Assembly: GCF_000230995.2 (NCBI RefSeq)
Contig: NC_019973.1
Span: 2,680,001 to 2,744,000, forward strand
Length of the DNA stretch: 64,000 nt
Reading direction: 5' to 3'
Source of the DNA: Mesorhizobium australicum WSM2073
GTDB lineage: Bacteria > Pseudomonadota > Alphaproteobacteria > Rhizobiales > Rhizobiaceae
Of the stretch, positions 8,227 to 16,880 are shown in pieces (position 1 is the first letter of the stretch; each line of letters starts with the position of its first letter). The notes under the pieces are model-generated. The model had not been told where the DNA came from and ran no database searches. It was given only the letters and a program-made list of their open reading frames with translations. Both the position numbers and the translations under genes were made by a program.

Positions 8227-9573
8227 TTGACGATCTTCCCTTTCACCGAAGCCAGTCCGATCCAGTTCCAGGCGCCGCTGCCGAAGACGTCGGATGTGGT
8301 CATTGTCGGCGGTGGCATCATCGGCGTGACCGCGGCTTTGTTCCTGGCCCGTCGCAACATACCGGTGACCTTGCTGGAGAAGGGACGCATCGCCGCGGAG
8401 CAGTCCTCGCGCAACTGGGGCTGGATTCGCCAGCAGGGCCGCGACGCGGACGAATTGCCCATCGTCATCGAAGCGCAGCGTCTCTGGCGCCAACTGGCCG
8501 AGGAGTGCGGCGAGGACATAGGCTTGACGCAGACGGGCGTGACCTATCTTGCGCGGACCGACAAGGAGATGGCCGGTTTCGCCAAGTTCCTGAAGATCGC
8601 CGAGGCCCATGGCGTCGACACGCGCCTCCTCGACCAGGGCGAGACCGCCAAGCTGATCCCGGCCATGTCGCGCCCGTTCAAGGGCGCCATGACCACGCCG
8701 TCGGACATGCGTGCCGAGCCCTGGGTCGCCGTGCCGGCGCTTGCCCGCCTGGCCGCTCGCCAGGGTGTCACAATCATCGAGAACTGTGCGGCACGCATGC
8801 TCGACATCTCAGCAGGGCGCATCAGCGGTGTCTGGACCGAACGAGGCCGCATCGCCACCTCGAACGTGCTTGTCGCCAGCGGCGCCTGGACGTCGCTGTT
8901 CCTGCGCGCGCATGGCGTCTCGATCCCGCAGCTCAGTGTCCGCACGACCGTCGCGGCGACCGCGCCTATGCCAGAAATCCATGCCGGCGCTGCCGCGGAC
9001 GAACGCATCGCCTTCCGGCGTAGAAAGGACGGCGGGTACACGCTCGCGGCGGGAGGCAGCCACCTGCTCTATGTCGGGCCGGATGCATTGCGTCACGCAC
9101 CGAAATACCTGCCTGCCCTGAAGGCAAATCCTTTCGGCACGCGCTACCTGCCGGCGGCGCCGCGTGCATATCCGGACAGCTGGTCCACCCCGCGCAAATG
9201 GGATGCCGACAAGGAAAGCCCGTTCGAACGCATGCGCGTTCTCAATCCTGCCCCGGAACCCAGGGCCCTTCGCGCCATCGATCATGGGTTCAAGGCGCTT
9301 TTTCCGCAATTCGAGGCGGTGCCGCTCAGGGCAAGCTGGGCCGGCATGATAGATGCGATGCCGGATGTCGTGCCTGTGGTCGATCGCGCCGTGACGGTCG
9401 ATGGCCTCGTCATCGCCACCGGGATGAGCGGCCATGGCTTCGGCATAGGGCCTGGCATGGGCCGCGTCCTGTCCGACTTGATCCAGGGCAACGAGACTGG
9501 GCACAACCTTCACAGGTTCCGTCAATCCCGGTTCAGCGACGGCAGCCCTATCCGGATGGGACCATCGCTTTAG
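8227..9573 (+). CDS. FAD-dependent oxidoreductase of the DAO (D-amino acid/glycine oxidase) family
   Basis: 448 residues. An N-terminal Rossmann motif (VVIVGGGIIGVTAALFLARR, then an acidic LLEKG) binds FAD. SSRNWGWIRQQGRD is typical of DadA/PuuB/SoxB-type amine and amino-acid oxidases, and the C-terminal GMSGHGFGIGPGMG completes the FAD site. These enzymes oxidise secondary amines, D-amino acids or gamma-glutamyl amines. The start is TTG at 8227 behind AAAGGAC. It converges on the glutamine-synthetase-like operon; a PuuA-like ligase with a PuuB-like oxidase is the classic gamma-glutamylated amine route, so a shared pathway is possible but not shown. Confidence 0.88.
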   Translation: MTIFPFTEASPIQFQAPLPKTSDVVIVGGGIIGVTAALFLARRNIPVTLLEKGRIAAEQSSRNWGWIRQQGRDADELPIVIEAQRLWRQLAEECGEDIGLTQTGVTYLARTDKEMAGFAKFLKIAEAHGVDTRLLDQGETAKLIPAMSRPFKGAMTTPSDMRAEPWVAVPALARLAARQGVTIIENCAARMLDISAGRISGVWTERGRIATSNVLVASGAWTSLFLRAHGVSIPQLSVRTTVAATAPMPEIHAGAAADERIAFRRRKDGGYTLAAGGSHLLYVGPDALRHAPKYLPALKANPFGTRYLPAAPRAYPDSWSTPRKWDADKESPFERMRVLNPAPEPRALRAIDHGFKALFPQFEAVPLRASWAGMIDAMPDVVPVVDRAVTVDGLVIATGMSGHGFGIGPGMGRVLSDLIQGNETGHNLHRFRQSRFSDGSPIRMGPSL

Positions 9574-9735
9574 GCGAAATTGCCCTGACGCCGGTTGGGG
9601 CGGCAGGTCAGGTCGGGCGACCTGATTGTAAGCTTTCGAGAGGTTGTCCATTTGGACCGGACCGTTCCCCGCTCACGCGAGCGCCGCGCTGATGGCGAGA
9701 AGCGCGGCTTGCCGACCTGCGCCGTGGTCGCGGCG

Positions 9736-10533
9736 TCACCTCCGCACCGGCTGAGATGCCTCCGTCTCGTGCGCCGGCAGCGCCGCCGCCAGCCGGTCCG
9801 CCCATTCCTTGATGCCCGACCGTGTCGACAACAAGTCCTGCCTGATCTCGACAAGGACGGCGGGGATGCCGCGATCATCGCCATGGATGGGTACGGCGTA
9901 GTCGGCATCGCGGCTGATCACATAGGGTACGTTGGCCGCGACGTTGAGTGCGGCGTCGGTGCGCAGGCCCGAAAGGATCGCCGCTGCGAGATCGGCTGCA
10001 TGACCATGCAGCACACCCGCATGCCAAGGCCTGGCGACACCCAGGAACACCGGTGTGAAGGAATGGATCGTCACGATCCGCGTCGGCCGGCCCTCGGCCA
10101 CACGGCGATCGAGGTGCGCGGCCACCCGCTCATGGAACGGCGAAAACATGATTTCCGCGCGCCGGTCTCGTTCCGCTCCGTCGACGCCGGCATTGCCGGG
10201 AATGTCAGTGTCTTCCGACAGCACCGGAATGCTGCCCAGGCTGCCCAGTGGCCGGTTGAGATCGATCAGCAGTCGGGAATAGCCGCTGAGAAAGGCCGCT
10301 GCATCAAGCCGTGCCGATAACAGGCGCGTCACCTCCGCGGCGCCGATGTCCCATGCGATGTGGCGCTGCAGATGACTGGCATCGAGCCCGAGCCGGCGGT
10401 ACTCCGCCGGCATATGGTTGGACGCATGCTCGCACAGCAGCACGATCTCGCAACGGCCATGCTCGTTGAGCACCTCGACGGCTTCGGGCCAATCTTCTTG
10501 GGGGCGCGAGCTTTTTTCGGCCTGCGCAGTCAT
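9736..10533 (-). CDS. N-formylglutamate amidohydrolase family protein
   Basis: 265 residues with the family signature: LLCEHASNHMP, DIGAAEVTRLLS, YSRLLIDLNRP, VTIHSFTPV and a C-terminal EIRQDLL. Known members release formate from N-formyl-L-glutamate at the end of histidine degradation (HutG); others act on related N-acyl or aspartyl compounds. Its ATG shares one base with the stop of the glutamine-synthetase-like gene, so it is the last gene of the four-gene operon. No other hut genes are present. Its substrate is probably a product of this operon rather than a histidine intermediate; that is inference. Confidence 0.88.
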   Translation of the reverse strand: MTAQAEKSSRPQEDWPEAVEVLNEHGRCEIVLLCEHASNHMPAEYRRLGLDASHLQRHIAWDIGAAEVTRLLSARLDAAAFLSGYSRLLIDLNRPLGSLGSIPVLSEDTDIPGNAGVDGAERDRRAEIMFSPFHERVAAHLDRRVAEGRPTRIVTIHSFTPVFLGVARPWHAGVLHGHAADLAAAILSGLRTDAALNVAANVPYVISRDADYAVPIHGDDRGIPAVLVEIRQDLLSTRSGIKEWADRLAAALPAHETEASQPVRR

Positions 10534-11855
10534 CAATAAAGCGTCCGGTAGAGATCGCAGATGGCAGCTGGATCAAGGCCTGCCAGGCGCTCGGCTTCAT
10601 GCTGCTTCAACCCGACGAAGGTCTCGATGAAGATCGGGGCGAACCATCCCGTAACGGTCTTGTCGGCCAGGAGCGCATCCAGTGCCGCCGGCAAGGTCTC
10701 GGGAAGCCGCACCAGACCGAGTTCCGCCCGTTCCGTCTCGCTCATCAGCGTCGGGTCGCCAGTGACCAGCGGCGGTGATGGCAAGTCCGCCTTCAGCCCC
10801 TCCAGCCCGGCGCGGATGATCGCCGCCAGCGACAGATAGGGATTGCCGGTTGCGTCGGCCGCCCGGTACTCGACATTATACTGCCGTGCCGGATCGCGTC
10901 CGCCGATCGTCACCGTCGGACAGATGCGGAGCGACGCCTCGCGGTCGCGGTCGGCGAGCCAGGTGTAGGACGAACTCCAACTGTGCGGCTTAAGGCGATA
11001 GAAGGACGACACGCTCGACGCCGTCATGGCGGTCATGGCGGGCAGATGGCGCAGCACGCCGGCGCAGAAGGCGCCAGCCTTGGCGGACAGGCCGCCGGGA
11101 CGCGCCGGATCGTAAGTTGCCGGCTTGCCGGCTTCGTCGACGAAGCTGAAATGGATGTGCACGCCGTTGCCGACGGCATCCGGGGCGACCTTGGGCGCGA
11201 AGCTCGCGCGCCAGCCGGCATTGCGTGCCACTTCGCGCGTGATTTCGCGGATCGCGACGGCGCGATCTGCTGCCGTGAGCGCATCGGCCGGCTCGTGCGT
11301 CACTTCGAATTGCTCACTGCCGAATTCGGCGATGACCACTTCGGGGCCGACACCTGCCTCTTCGAGTGCCGCCATCAGATTGGGGGCGAACGGGTCGGTG
11401 CGGCGCAGGGCGGCAAAGGACATCGAATGTGCCGGCGCGAAGCTGCCGCCGGCAATGTTGAATTCGTGCTCGAAGGCGGCGATAACGGAAAGGCCGGTGG
11501 CCGCCTTCAATTCCGCCAGCGCATCCCGGAGCATGGTCCGCGTGCAGCCAAGCCACGGGCTGCCATCGAGCTCGACGATGTCGCCGGCCACCATGTCGAA
11601 GGGCGTCGCCGATCCCGTCCGCTCGGTGCGGAAGCGCGCCTTGAGATCCGGGATCAGCCGAAGGTCACCGGACGAACCCCAGGGATTGGGATCGACGATC
11701 GAATTGAACGGCGTCATCGACAGATTGGCCTGCAGCCAGCCGACCCCTGTCGCGGCGGTCTTTTGCAATCTACTTTCGACCACGAAGCGGCCCCGCGTAA
11801 TGGCGGAGAGATCCGTGGTGACGACGGCGACGAGAGGCTCCACGGCAGATGTCAT
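10533..11855 (-). CDS. Glutamine synthetase family protein (probable gamma-glutamyl-amine or amide ligase)
   Basis: 440 residues, shorter and more divergent than GlnA. Catalytic GS elements are present: a metal-binding AAFEHEFNI, EFGSEQFEV, NGVHIHFSF, the nucleotide-binding SFYRLKPHSWSSSY, and NVEYRAADATGNPYL. The GlnA adenylylation loop is not evident. GS-like proteins of this type (PuuA, IpuC, GlnA-like) join glutamate to amines through ATP. ATG 11855 overlaps the preceding hydrolase gene by four bases, showing tight translational coupling. The amine substrate is unknown. Confidence 0.88.
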   Translation of the reverse strand: MTSAVEPLVAVVTTDLSAITRGRFVVESRLQKTAATGVGWLQANLSMTPFNSIVDPNPWGSSGDLRLIPDLKARFRTERTGSATPFDMVAGDIVELDGSPWLGCTRTMLRDALAELKAATGLSVIAAFEHEFNIAGGSFAPAHSMSFAALRRTDPFAPNLMAALEEAGVGPEVVIAEFGSEQFEVTHEPADALTAADRAVAIREITREVARNAGWRASFAPKVAPDAVGNGVHIHFSFVDEAGKPATYDPARPGGLSAKAGAFCAGVLRHLPAMTAMTASSVSSFYRLKPHSWSSSYTWLADRDREASLRICPTVTIGGRDPARQYNVEYRAADATGNPYLSLAAIIRAGLEGLKADLPSPPLVTGDPTLMSETERAELGLVRLPETLPAALDALLADKTVTGWFAPIFIETFVGLKQHEAERLAGLDPAAICDLYRTLY

Positions 11856-12499
11856 GCCTTTTTTCCCAGAGCGTTGAAGCGGTCGACGACGGTGTCGGTG
11901 TCCGTGACCCAGCAATAGCCGCCAAAGGCCTTCAGCGCGATGTCGTGGCGCTCCTGGGTAATGGTGGCGCAGGCATCCGATACGCAGGTGACGAGATAGC
12001 CGCGGTCGGCGCCGTCGCGCACTGTCATGTCGACGCACTGGTCGGTCAGCACGCCGACCACGACGAGATAGCGGATGCCAAGGTTTTTCAGCAGGTAGTC
12101 GACATTGGTCGAGTTGAAGATGCCCGACGAGGTTTTCGGCAGCATGATCTCGTCGCCGACCGGCCCCAGCGATGGCACTGGCAGGCCTTCGGGGAGGCTG
12201 GGCGCAACATGGATCGGCGTCAGCTTGTGGTCAAGCGAGCGGTCGCGGCCGTCTTCGGTCAGGCTCTGGATGATGGTGTGCAGCACTTCGACGCCATTGG
12301 CCCTCGCCGCCGCCAGCAGGCGCTCCTGGTTGGGGATCGTCTGCGAGCATGTCTGCCGGTAGAAATAATGATCGGGTCCGCGTTCTGGATGCGAAGGATC
12401 GGCACCCGGCTCCAGCCAGATGCGTTGCATGTCGACCAGCAGCAGCGCTGTCTCGCCGGTACGAAAAGCTTCGTCTCGCTTGGGTAGGGCTTGGGTCAT
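11852..12499 (-). CDS. Isochorismatase-like cysteine hydrolase
   Basis: 215 residues. The catalytic triad pattern is visible: D23 in LLLVDMQ, a lysine in MLPKTSSG, and a cysteine in GVLTDQCVDMTV. Members cleave amides such as N-carbamoyl compounds, nicotinamide or ureidoacrylate. It overlaps the RpiR regulator gene upstream and the GS-like gene downstream by four bases each, so it works in the same pathway. Its role could be release of ammonia or carbamate from the pathway compound; nothing in the sequence fixes the substrate. Confidence 0.87.
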   Translation of the reverse strand: MTQALPKRDEAFRTGETALLLVDMQRIWLEPGADPSHPERGPDHYFYRQTCSQTIPNQERLLAAARANGVEVLHTIIQSLTEDGRDRSLDHKLTPIHVAPSLPEGLPVPSLGPVGDEIMLPKTSSGIFNSTNVDYLLKNLGIRYLVVVGVLTDQCVDMTVRDGADRGYLVTCVSDACATITQERHDIALKAFGGYCWVTDTDTVVDRFNALGKKA

Positions 12500-13434
12500 G
12501 CCTTCTCGTCCTGCTTTGCTGCTTTGGGTCCAGGTATCTTGCGCGGTCCTGATGTCTTGCGCATGCCGCTCCCTTCCGCATCGCTGTCGAGCGTCACCGC
12601 ATTGGCGTGCCGCACTTTCTCGATCCTCTCGATGCGAGCCCGAGCGTCGTCGCCCAGCGTCGAAACGATCTGGGCCGTCAGCGCCTCCATCTGTGCGATC
12701 GCCGGCGCCAGCGTGTCATAGGGCGAGGCGACTTCGAGCGGGCTGACGATCGTGACTTCGGCAAGGTCCGATATCGGCGACAGCCATTGGTCGGTGAACA
12801 GAAGAATGCGTACATCGAGCGCGGCGGCTTGGCGCGTATAGGCCATCACGTCCAACTGGTAGCGGCGATAGTCGAAGACGACGAGCACGTCGCGACGGCC
12901 GAGGTCGGCCAGCGTGTCGAACGCCTGCGGAGAGAGCACGCCGAGATCGCGGACCCCGGTGCGGAACTGCACGAGATATCCAGCCAGCATCCCGGCGATG
13001 TGGCGGCTGAACCGGCCGCCGACCAACAAGATTTCGCCCTTGGCCTCCATCAAAAGGCGGGCGGCACGCTCGTAGGTCTGGACCGGTGTCGCCGCAGTGG
13101 CTTTCTGCAGGGCCGTGGTAACGGAATCGAGATAGGCAAGCACCGCGCTGTCACTGGAACCGCTTTGCCGCTTGGTCTCCATCATCAACAGCGGCGAATG
13201 CAGCCTGGCCTCGACCTCGGCGAGCAGCTTTGCCTGAAAGTCCGGGAACCCTTCATAGCCGAGCTTGACGACCAGCCGGACAACGGTGGGATCGCTGACG
13301 CCGGCGCGTCGCGCAAGCGACGATGCGGTACCGAGGCCCGAGGTCGGGAAGTCCGTCAGCAGCAGCCTGACGATCTTCTCTTCCGACGGCGTCAGCGCCA
13401 GATCCCCGCGCATCAGAACATCGCGTATCGCCAT
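12496..13434 (-). CDS. MurR/RpiR family transcriptional regulator
   Basis: 312 residues. An N-terminal helix-turn-helix of RpiR type (about 20-60: SLARRAGVSDPTVVRLVVKLGYEGFPDFQ) is followed by a SIS domain (about 125-265: EILLVGGRFSRHIAGML, then VLVVFDYRRY) that would bind the inducing ligand. The C-terminal tail is basic. ATG 13434 has AGGGGAGG upstream. It is the first gene of the four-gene operon and faces the ornithine-cyclodeaminase gene. A perfect inverted repeat lies just upstream (13444-13475), so it probably controls both directions. Confidence 0.9.
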   Translation of the reverse strand: MAIRDVLMRGDLALTPSEEKIVRLLLTDFPTSGLGTASSLARRAGVSDPTVVRLVVKLGYEGFPDFQAKLLAEVEARLHSPLLMMETKRQSGSSDSAVLAYLDSVTTALQKATAATPVQTYERAARLLMEAKGEILLVGGRFSRHIAGMLAGYLVQFRTGVRDLGVLSPQAFDTLADLGRRDVLVVFDYRRYQLDVMAYTRQAAALDVRILLFTDQWLSPISDLAEVTIVSPLEVASPYDTLAPAIAQMEALTAQIVSTLGDDARARIERIEKVRHANAVTLDSDAEGSGMRKTSGPRKIPGPKAAKQDEKA

Positions 13435-13443
13435 AGGCCTCCC

Positions 13444-13475
13444 CTGAAATATATGCTGTGTTGAGTTTATTTCAG
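13444..13475. promoter_or_regulatory. Inverted repeat CTGAAATA-N16-TATTTCAG, candidate RpiR operator
   Basis: CTGAAATA (13444-13451) and TATTTCAG (13468-13475) are a perfect 8-bp inverted repeat in an AT-rich stretch immediately upstream of the rpiR start, in the divergent region. RpiR-family proteins commonly bind TGAAA-type palindromes and regulate their own operon. Assignment to this regulator is inference. Confidence 0.55.
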
Positions 13476-13507
13476 ATATTTTAATTATGGTCAATAATGA
13501 AGAGATA

Positions 13508-13536
13508 TTGACATACTTCCGAGACTGGCGACAATG
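13508..13536 (+). promoter_or_regulatory. Candidate promoter of the ornithine-cyclodeaminase gene
   Basis: TTGACA at 13508-13513 is a perfect -35 hexamer. Seventeen bases later ACAATG (13531-13536) is a weak -10. The start codon follows at 13592. The spacing is ideal but the -10 is poor, so an activator may help. Confidence 0.4.
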
Positions 13537-13591
13537 ATGAAGGCACACAACCCGCATCGCCAGAACTGACTGGTGTACCGGCAAGGAACAA

Positions 13592-14632
13592 ATGATACCC
13601 AATCTCAACATCGTGCCGTTCGTCAGCGTCGACAATATGATGAAGCTCGTGCTCAGGATCGGCGTCGAGCGGTTCCTGGTTGAGCTCGCCGGCTATATCG
13701 AGGACGACTTCCGCCGCTGGGAGCTGTTCGACAAGACCCCCCGCGTCGCTTCGCACAGCGCCGAGGGCGTTATCGAGCTGATGCCGACCAGCGACGGCGA
13801 GGTCTATGGTTTCAAATACGTCAACGGTCATCCCAAGAACATGCGCGAGGGCCGCCAGACCGTGACTGCCTTCGGCATGCTGGCCGACGTCCACAACGGC
13901 TATCCCGTGTTGCTGTCCGAGATGACCATTCTGACCGCACTGCGCACGGCGGCCATGTCAGCCCTTGCCGCGAAGCACTTGGCGCCGGCCGAGTCCCGCT
14001 GCATGGCGCTGATAGGCAACGGCGCCCAGGCTGAGTTCCAGGCGCTGGCCTTCAAGGCACTGCTCGGCGTCGACAGGCTGCGGCTTTACGACATCGACCG
14101 TTCGGCAACACAGAAATGCATTCGCAATCTCGCCGGCCTCGGCTTCGACATGACGGCCTGCACGAGCGCGCAGGAAGCGGTCGAGGGTGCGGACATCATC
14201 ACCACCGTCACCGCCGACAAGCAGTATGCCACCATACTGACCGACAACATGGTCGGCTCGGGCGTGCATATCAACGCGGTTGGCGGCGACTGCCCCGGCA
14301 AGACCGAACTGCACCGCGACATCCTGCTGCGCTCCGACATTTTCGTCGAATACCCGCCGCAGACCCGCATCGAAGGCGAGATCCAGCAGCTCGCGCCGGG
14401 TCATCGGGTGACCGAGCTGTGGCAGGTGGTCACCGGCGCCGTTGAGGGCCGGCGCGACGCCGGCCAGATCACGCTGTTCGATTCGGTGGGCTTCGCCATC
14501 GAGGACTTTTCGGCATTGCGCTATGTCAGGGATCAACTGAGATCGACCGGCCTCTACCAGGAGCTCGACATGCTCGCCGACCCCGACGAGCCACGCGACC
14601 TGTTCGGCATGCTGCTCAGGGCAGCCCAATAG
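13592..14632 (+). CDS. Ornithine cyclodeaminase / mu-crystallin family protein
   Basis: 346 residues, the usual size. It shows the family core: LMPTSDGEVYGFKYVNGHPKN, LLSEMTILTALRTAA, the NAD-binding MALIGNGAQAEFQ at about 140-152, and VHINAVGGDCPGKTEL. Members close ornithine to proline with loss of ammonia or reduce cyclic imines such as pyrroline-2-carboxylate. The VGGDCPGKTEL form is typical of true ornithine cyclodeaminases. It diverges from the RpiR-led operon and shares its control region, so it likely handles an amino acid released there. Confidence 0.9.
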   Translation: MIPNLNIVPFVSVDNMMKLVLRIGVERFLVELAGYIEDDFRRWELFDKTPRVASHSAEGVIELMPTSDGEVYGFKYVNGHPKNMREGRQTVTAFGMLADVHNGYPVLLSEMTILTALRTAAMSALAAKHLAPAESRCMALIGNGAQAEFQALAFKALLGVDRLRLYDIDRSATQKCIRNLAGLGFDMTACTSAQEAVEGADIITTVTADKQYATILTDNMVGSGVHINAVGGDCPGKTELHRDILLRSDIFVEYPPQTRIEGEIQQLAPGHRVTELWQVVTGAVEGRRDAGQITLFDSVGFAIEDFSALRYVRDQLRSTGLYQELDMLADPDEPRDLFGMLLRAAQ

Positions 14633-14885
14633 CGTGGAGGTCGCGCGCCTGCTGGCGGTCCGTATCGCCCGGAATGATCGCGGTCATTGTCAGCTTGCCG
14701 GCGCGCGCGCAAAAATTGTTCATCGCGGCGGCCTCGAAGGGCCGATCGTTTCTTTCTTGGCAATCTGGAGTCAATGAGACTTGCAGGCATTGCCGGCGGG
14801 TGTGACCGCCGAAAAGTGCACGCCTGTCCAACAGTCCTGGTTTGCGGACGATAACATCCGCACAAAGCCGGGAAAGGAGCCTGAT

Positions 14886-15905
14886 ATGCCCAGAATAGTA
14901 CCCGTGCTCGACTTGAGCCGCTTTGAACAAGGCGCGTCGGAACGCCGGACATTTCTGGCGGATCTGCGTTCCGCGTCGCGCGACATCGGCTTTTTCTACC
15001 TGGCCGGACATGGCATTTCGTGGGCGGAAATCAGTGAAGTGCTCACCGCGTCGCGCCGCTTCTTTGCCTTGGCCGAGGCCAACAAGCTCGCGATCGAAAT
15101 GGTGAAATCCCCGCAGTTCCGTGGCTATACCCGCGCCGGCGGCGAGCTGACCAAGGGCAAGGCCGATTGGCGCGAACAGCTCGACATCGGCGTCGAGCGT
15201 CAGCCCATAGCGCAAGGGCCAGGAATTCCCGCCTGGACCCGGCTGCAGGGGCCGAACCAGTGGCCCGCTGCGTTGCCGGAACTCAAACCCGCCCTGCTGG
15301 CATGGCAGGCCAAGGCAACAGCAGTGGCCATCAGGCTGTTAAAAGCCTTCGCGCTGTCGCTCGATCAAGCCGAGGACGCTTTCGACCCGATCTACCGCGA
15401 GCAGCCAAACCACCGCATGAAAATCGTGCGCTATCCCGGCCGAGAGGCGACCGGCGATGACCAGGGTGTCGGCGCGCACAAGGATGGCGGTTTCCTGACG
15501 CTGTTGCTTCAGGATGACAATAAGGGGTTGCAGGTCGACTATGACGGAAGCTGGGTGGATGTGGACCCCATTCCCGGTACGCTCGTCGTCAACATCGGCG
15601 AATTGCTCGAACTGGCCTCAAACGGCTATTTGCGGGCGACCGTGCATCGTGTCGTGACGCCGGCGGCCGGCATTGAACGCATTTCGGTGCCGTTCTTCTT
15701 CAGCGCCAGGCTCGATGCGACGATACCGCTGCTTAGCCTTTCCGAGGATCTGGCGGCGCAGGCGCGCGGGCCGGCCAGCGATCCGGACAATCCGCTGTTT
15801 CGCGATGTCGGAACCAATGTGCTGAAAAGCCGGCTACGCTCGCATCCCGACGTCGCTCGGCGCCATTATGTGGATCTGCTCGAGCCGGAAAGCCGGGCCG
15901 GCTGA
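14886..15905 (+). CDS. Isopenicillin N synthase family 2-oxoglutarate/Fe(II) oxygenase
   Basis: 339 residues. The N-terminal half has the DIOX_N pattern (VPVLDLSRF, DIGFFYLAGHGI, then RGYTRAGGE). Iron ligands are H198-x-D200 (GAHKDGG) and H254 (ATVHRV), and R265-x-S267 binds 2-oxoglutarate. The start follows GGAAAGGAG. Substrate is unknown; bacterial relatives oxidise small metabolites. A paralogue at 49110-50123 shares the GPNQWP stretch. The gene follows the ornithine-cyclodeaminase gene by 253 bases and ends in a clear terminator, so it is probably its own unit. Confidence 0.9.
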   Translation: MPRIVPVLDLSRFEQGASERRTFLADLRSASRDIGFFYLAGHGISWAEISEVLTASRRFFALAEANKLAIEMVKSPQFRGYTRAGGELTKGKADWREQLDIGVERQPIAQGPGIPAWTRLQGPNQWPAALPELKPALLAWQAKATAVAIRLLKAFALSLDQAEDAFDPIYREQPNHRMKIVRYPGREATGDDQGVGAHKDGGFLTLLLQDDNKGLQVDYDGSWVDVDPIPGTLVVNIGELLELASNGYLRATVHRVVTPAAGIERISVPFFFSARLDATIPLLSLSEDLAAQARGPASDPDNPLFRDVGTNVLKSRLRSHPDVARRHYVDLLEPESRAG

Positions 15906-16069
15906 GTCTTGGACGAGAAAGAACGGGATTTTTGCCATCCTGACCGATTCTTAGAAAATCATTCGTCGTATTCGTCGGGGAATCGGCTCAAAAAGGAAAA
16001 ACCGTTCGGTATTTTCCTCCCATTTCACCGAGCGGTGTTCCCCTCTGAAGGTTATGACCTTCTTTTTTT

Positions 16070-16101
16070 GGCCGGGCCGTTTCGCGCCCGGCCATTTTTC
16101 T
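16070..16101 (+). terminator. Rho-independent terminator
   Basis: GGCCGGGC (16070-16077) and GCCCGGCC (16086-16093) form a perfect 8-bp GC stem with an 8-base loop, followed by ATTTTTCT. It ends transcription from the oxygenase gene. Confidence 0.85.
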
Positions 16102-16190
16102 TTCCGCCCTGCGTGTTGCCGGTGCGGAGCCGATCCGGCAGAGTTCAACATCCGCCGGCGGTTGCAATCACTGGAAGAGGAGAGGATCTC

Positions 16191-16880
16191 ATGACATCCA
16201 ACGTCGCCGTGATTGCCGGGGCGGGCTCCGGATTGAGCGCCTCGCTCGCGCGTCTTCTCGCCAGGGAAGGGTTCCATGTCGTCCTGGCCGCCCGAAACAT
16301 CGAGAAGCTCGATGCCTTGCAAGCGCAAACCGGCGCGCAAGCCGTGGCGACGGATGTCTCGGATCCGGCATCGGTCGAGCATCTGTTCGATATCGCGGAC
16401 AAGGCTGGCCCGCTTTCCCTCGTGATTTTCAACGCCGGTGGCCGCGCTCGCGGTCCAATAGCCGAACTCGATCCCGAGGCTGTCCGACAGGCTTTGCTGA
16501 TCGGGGCCTATGGCGGGTTCCTGGTAGCTCAGCAAGCGGCCCGCCGGCTGATCGCTCAAGGGGCGGGGTCGATCCTCTTCACCGGAGCGACAGCAAGTGT
16601 GAAGGGGTTCGCCGGCTCCGCCGGCTTTGCGATGCCCAAATTCGGATTGCGCGGGCTGGCGCAATCCATGGCCCGCGAACTGGCGCCCAAGAACATCCAC
16701 GTTGCGCATTTCATCATCGACGGCGCCATTGCTTCGGCCGCTTCCGGACAGGAGCCCGGGCCGCAGGATCGCCGGCTGTCTCCGGATGCGATCGCAGAGG
16801 CCTATCTCGCCATCCACCGCCAGCACCGCAGCGCCTGGACCTGGGAAATGGAACTCAGGCCGTGGGTTGAAAATTTCTGA
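16191..16880 (+). CDS. SDR family protein with Phe in place of the catalytic Tyr
   Basis: 229 residues. The cofactor motif GAGSGLS (10-16) and NAGG (81-84) are normal for short-chain dehydrogenases. At the active site the usual Tyr-x-x-x-Lys is F146-A-M-P-K150, so the proton-donating tyrosine is absent; a serine lies in TGATAS. I recall related rhizobial proteins with the same FAxxK pattern, which suggests a subfamily rather than a local mutation. Activity may be altered or the protein may bind cofactor without catalysis. ATG 16191 follows GGAAGAGGAGAGG. It stands alone between a terminator and a long gap. Confidence 0.85.
   Translation: MTSNVAVIAGAGSGLSASLARLLAREGFHVVLAARNIEKLDALQAQTGAQAVATDVSDPASVEHLFDIADKAGPLSLVIFNAGGRARGPIAELDPEAVRQALLIGAYGGFLVAQQAARRLIAQGAGSILFTGATASVKGFAGSAGFAMPKFGLRGLAQSMARELAPKNIHVAHFIIDGAIASAASGQEPGPQDRRLSPDAIAEAYLAIHRQHRSAWTWEMELRPWVENF

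Noticed and set aside
8115..9023. 302-codon plus frame overlapping the FAD oxidase, with an ATG at 8208
   Set aside because: It is out of frame with the oxidase and Arg/His-rich as expected of a shadow frame; the TTG-started oxidase has the FAD motifs.
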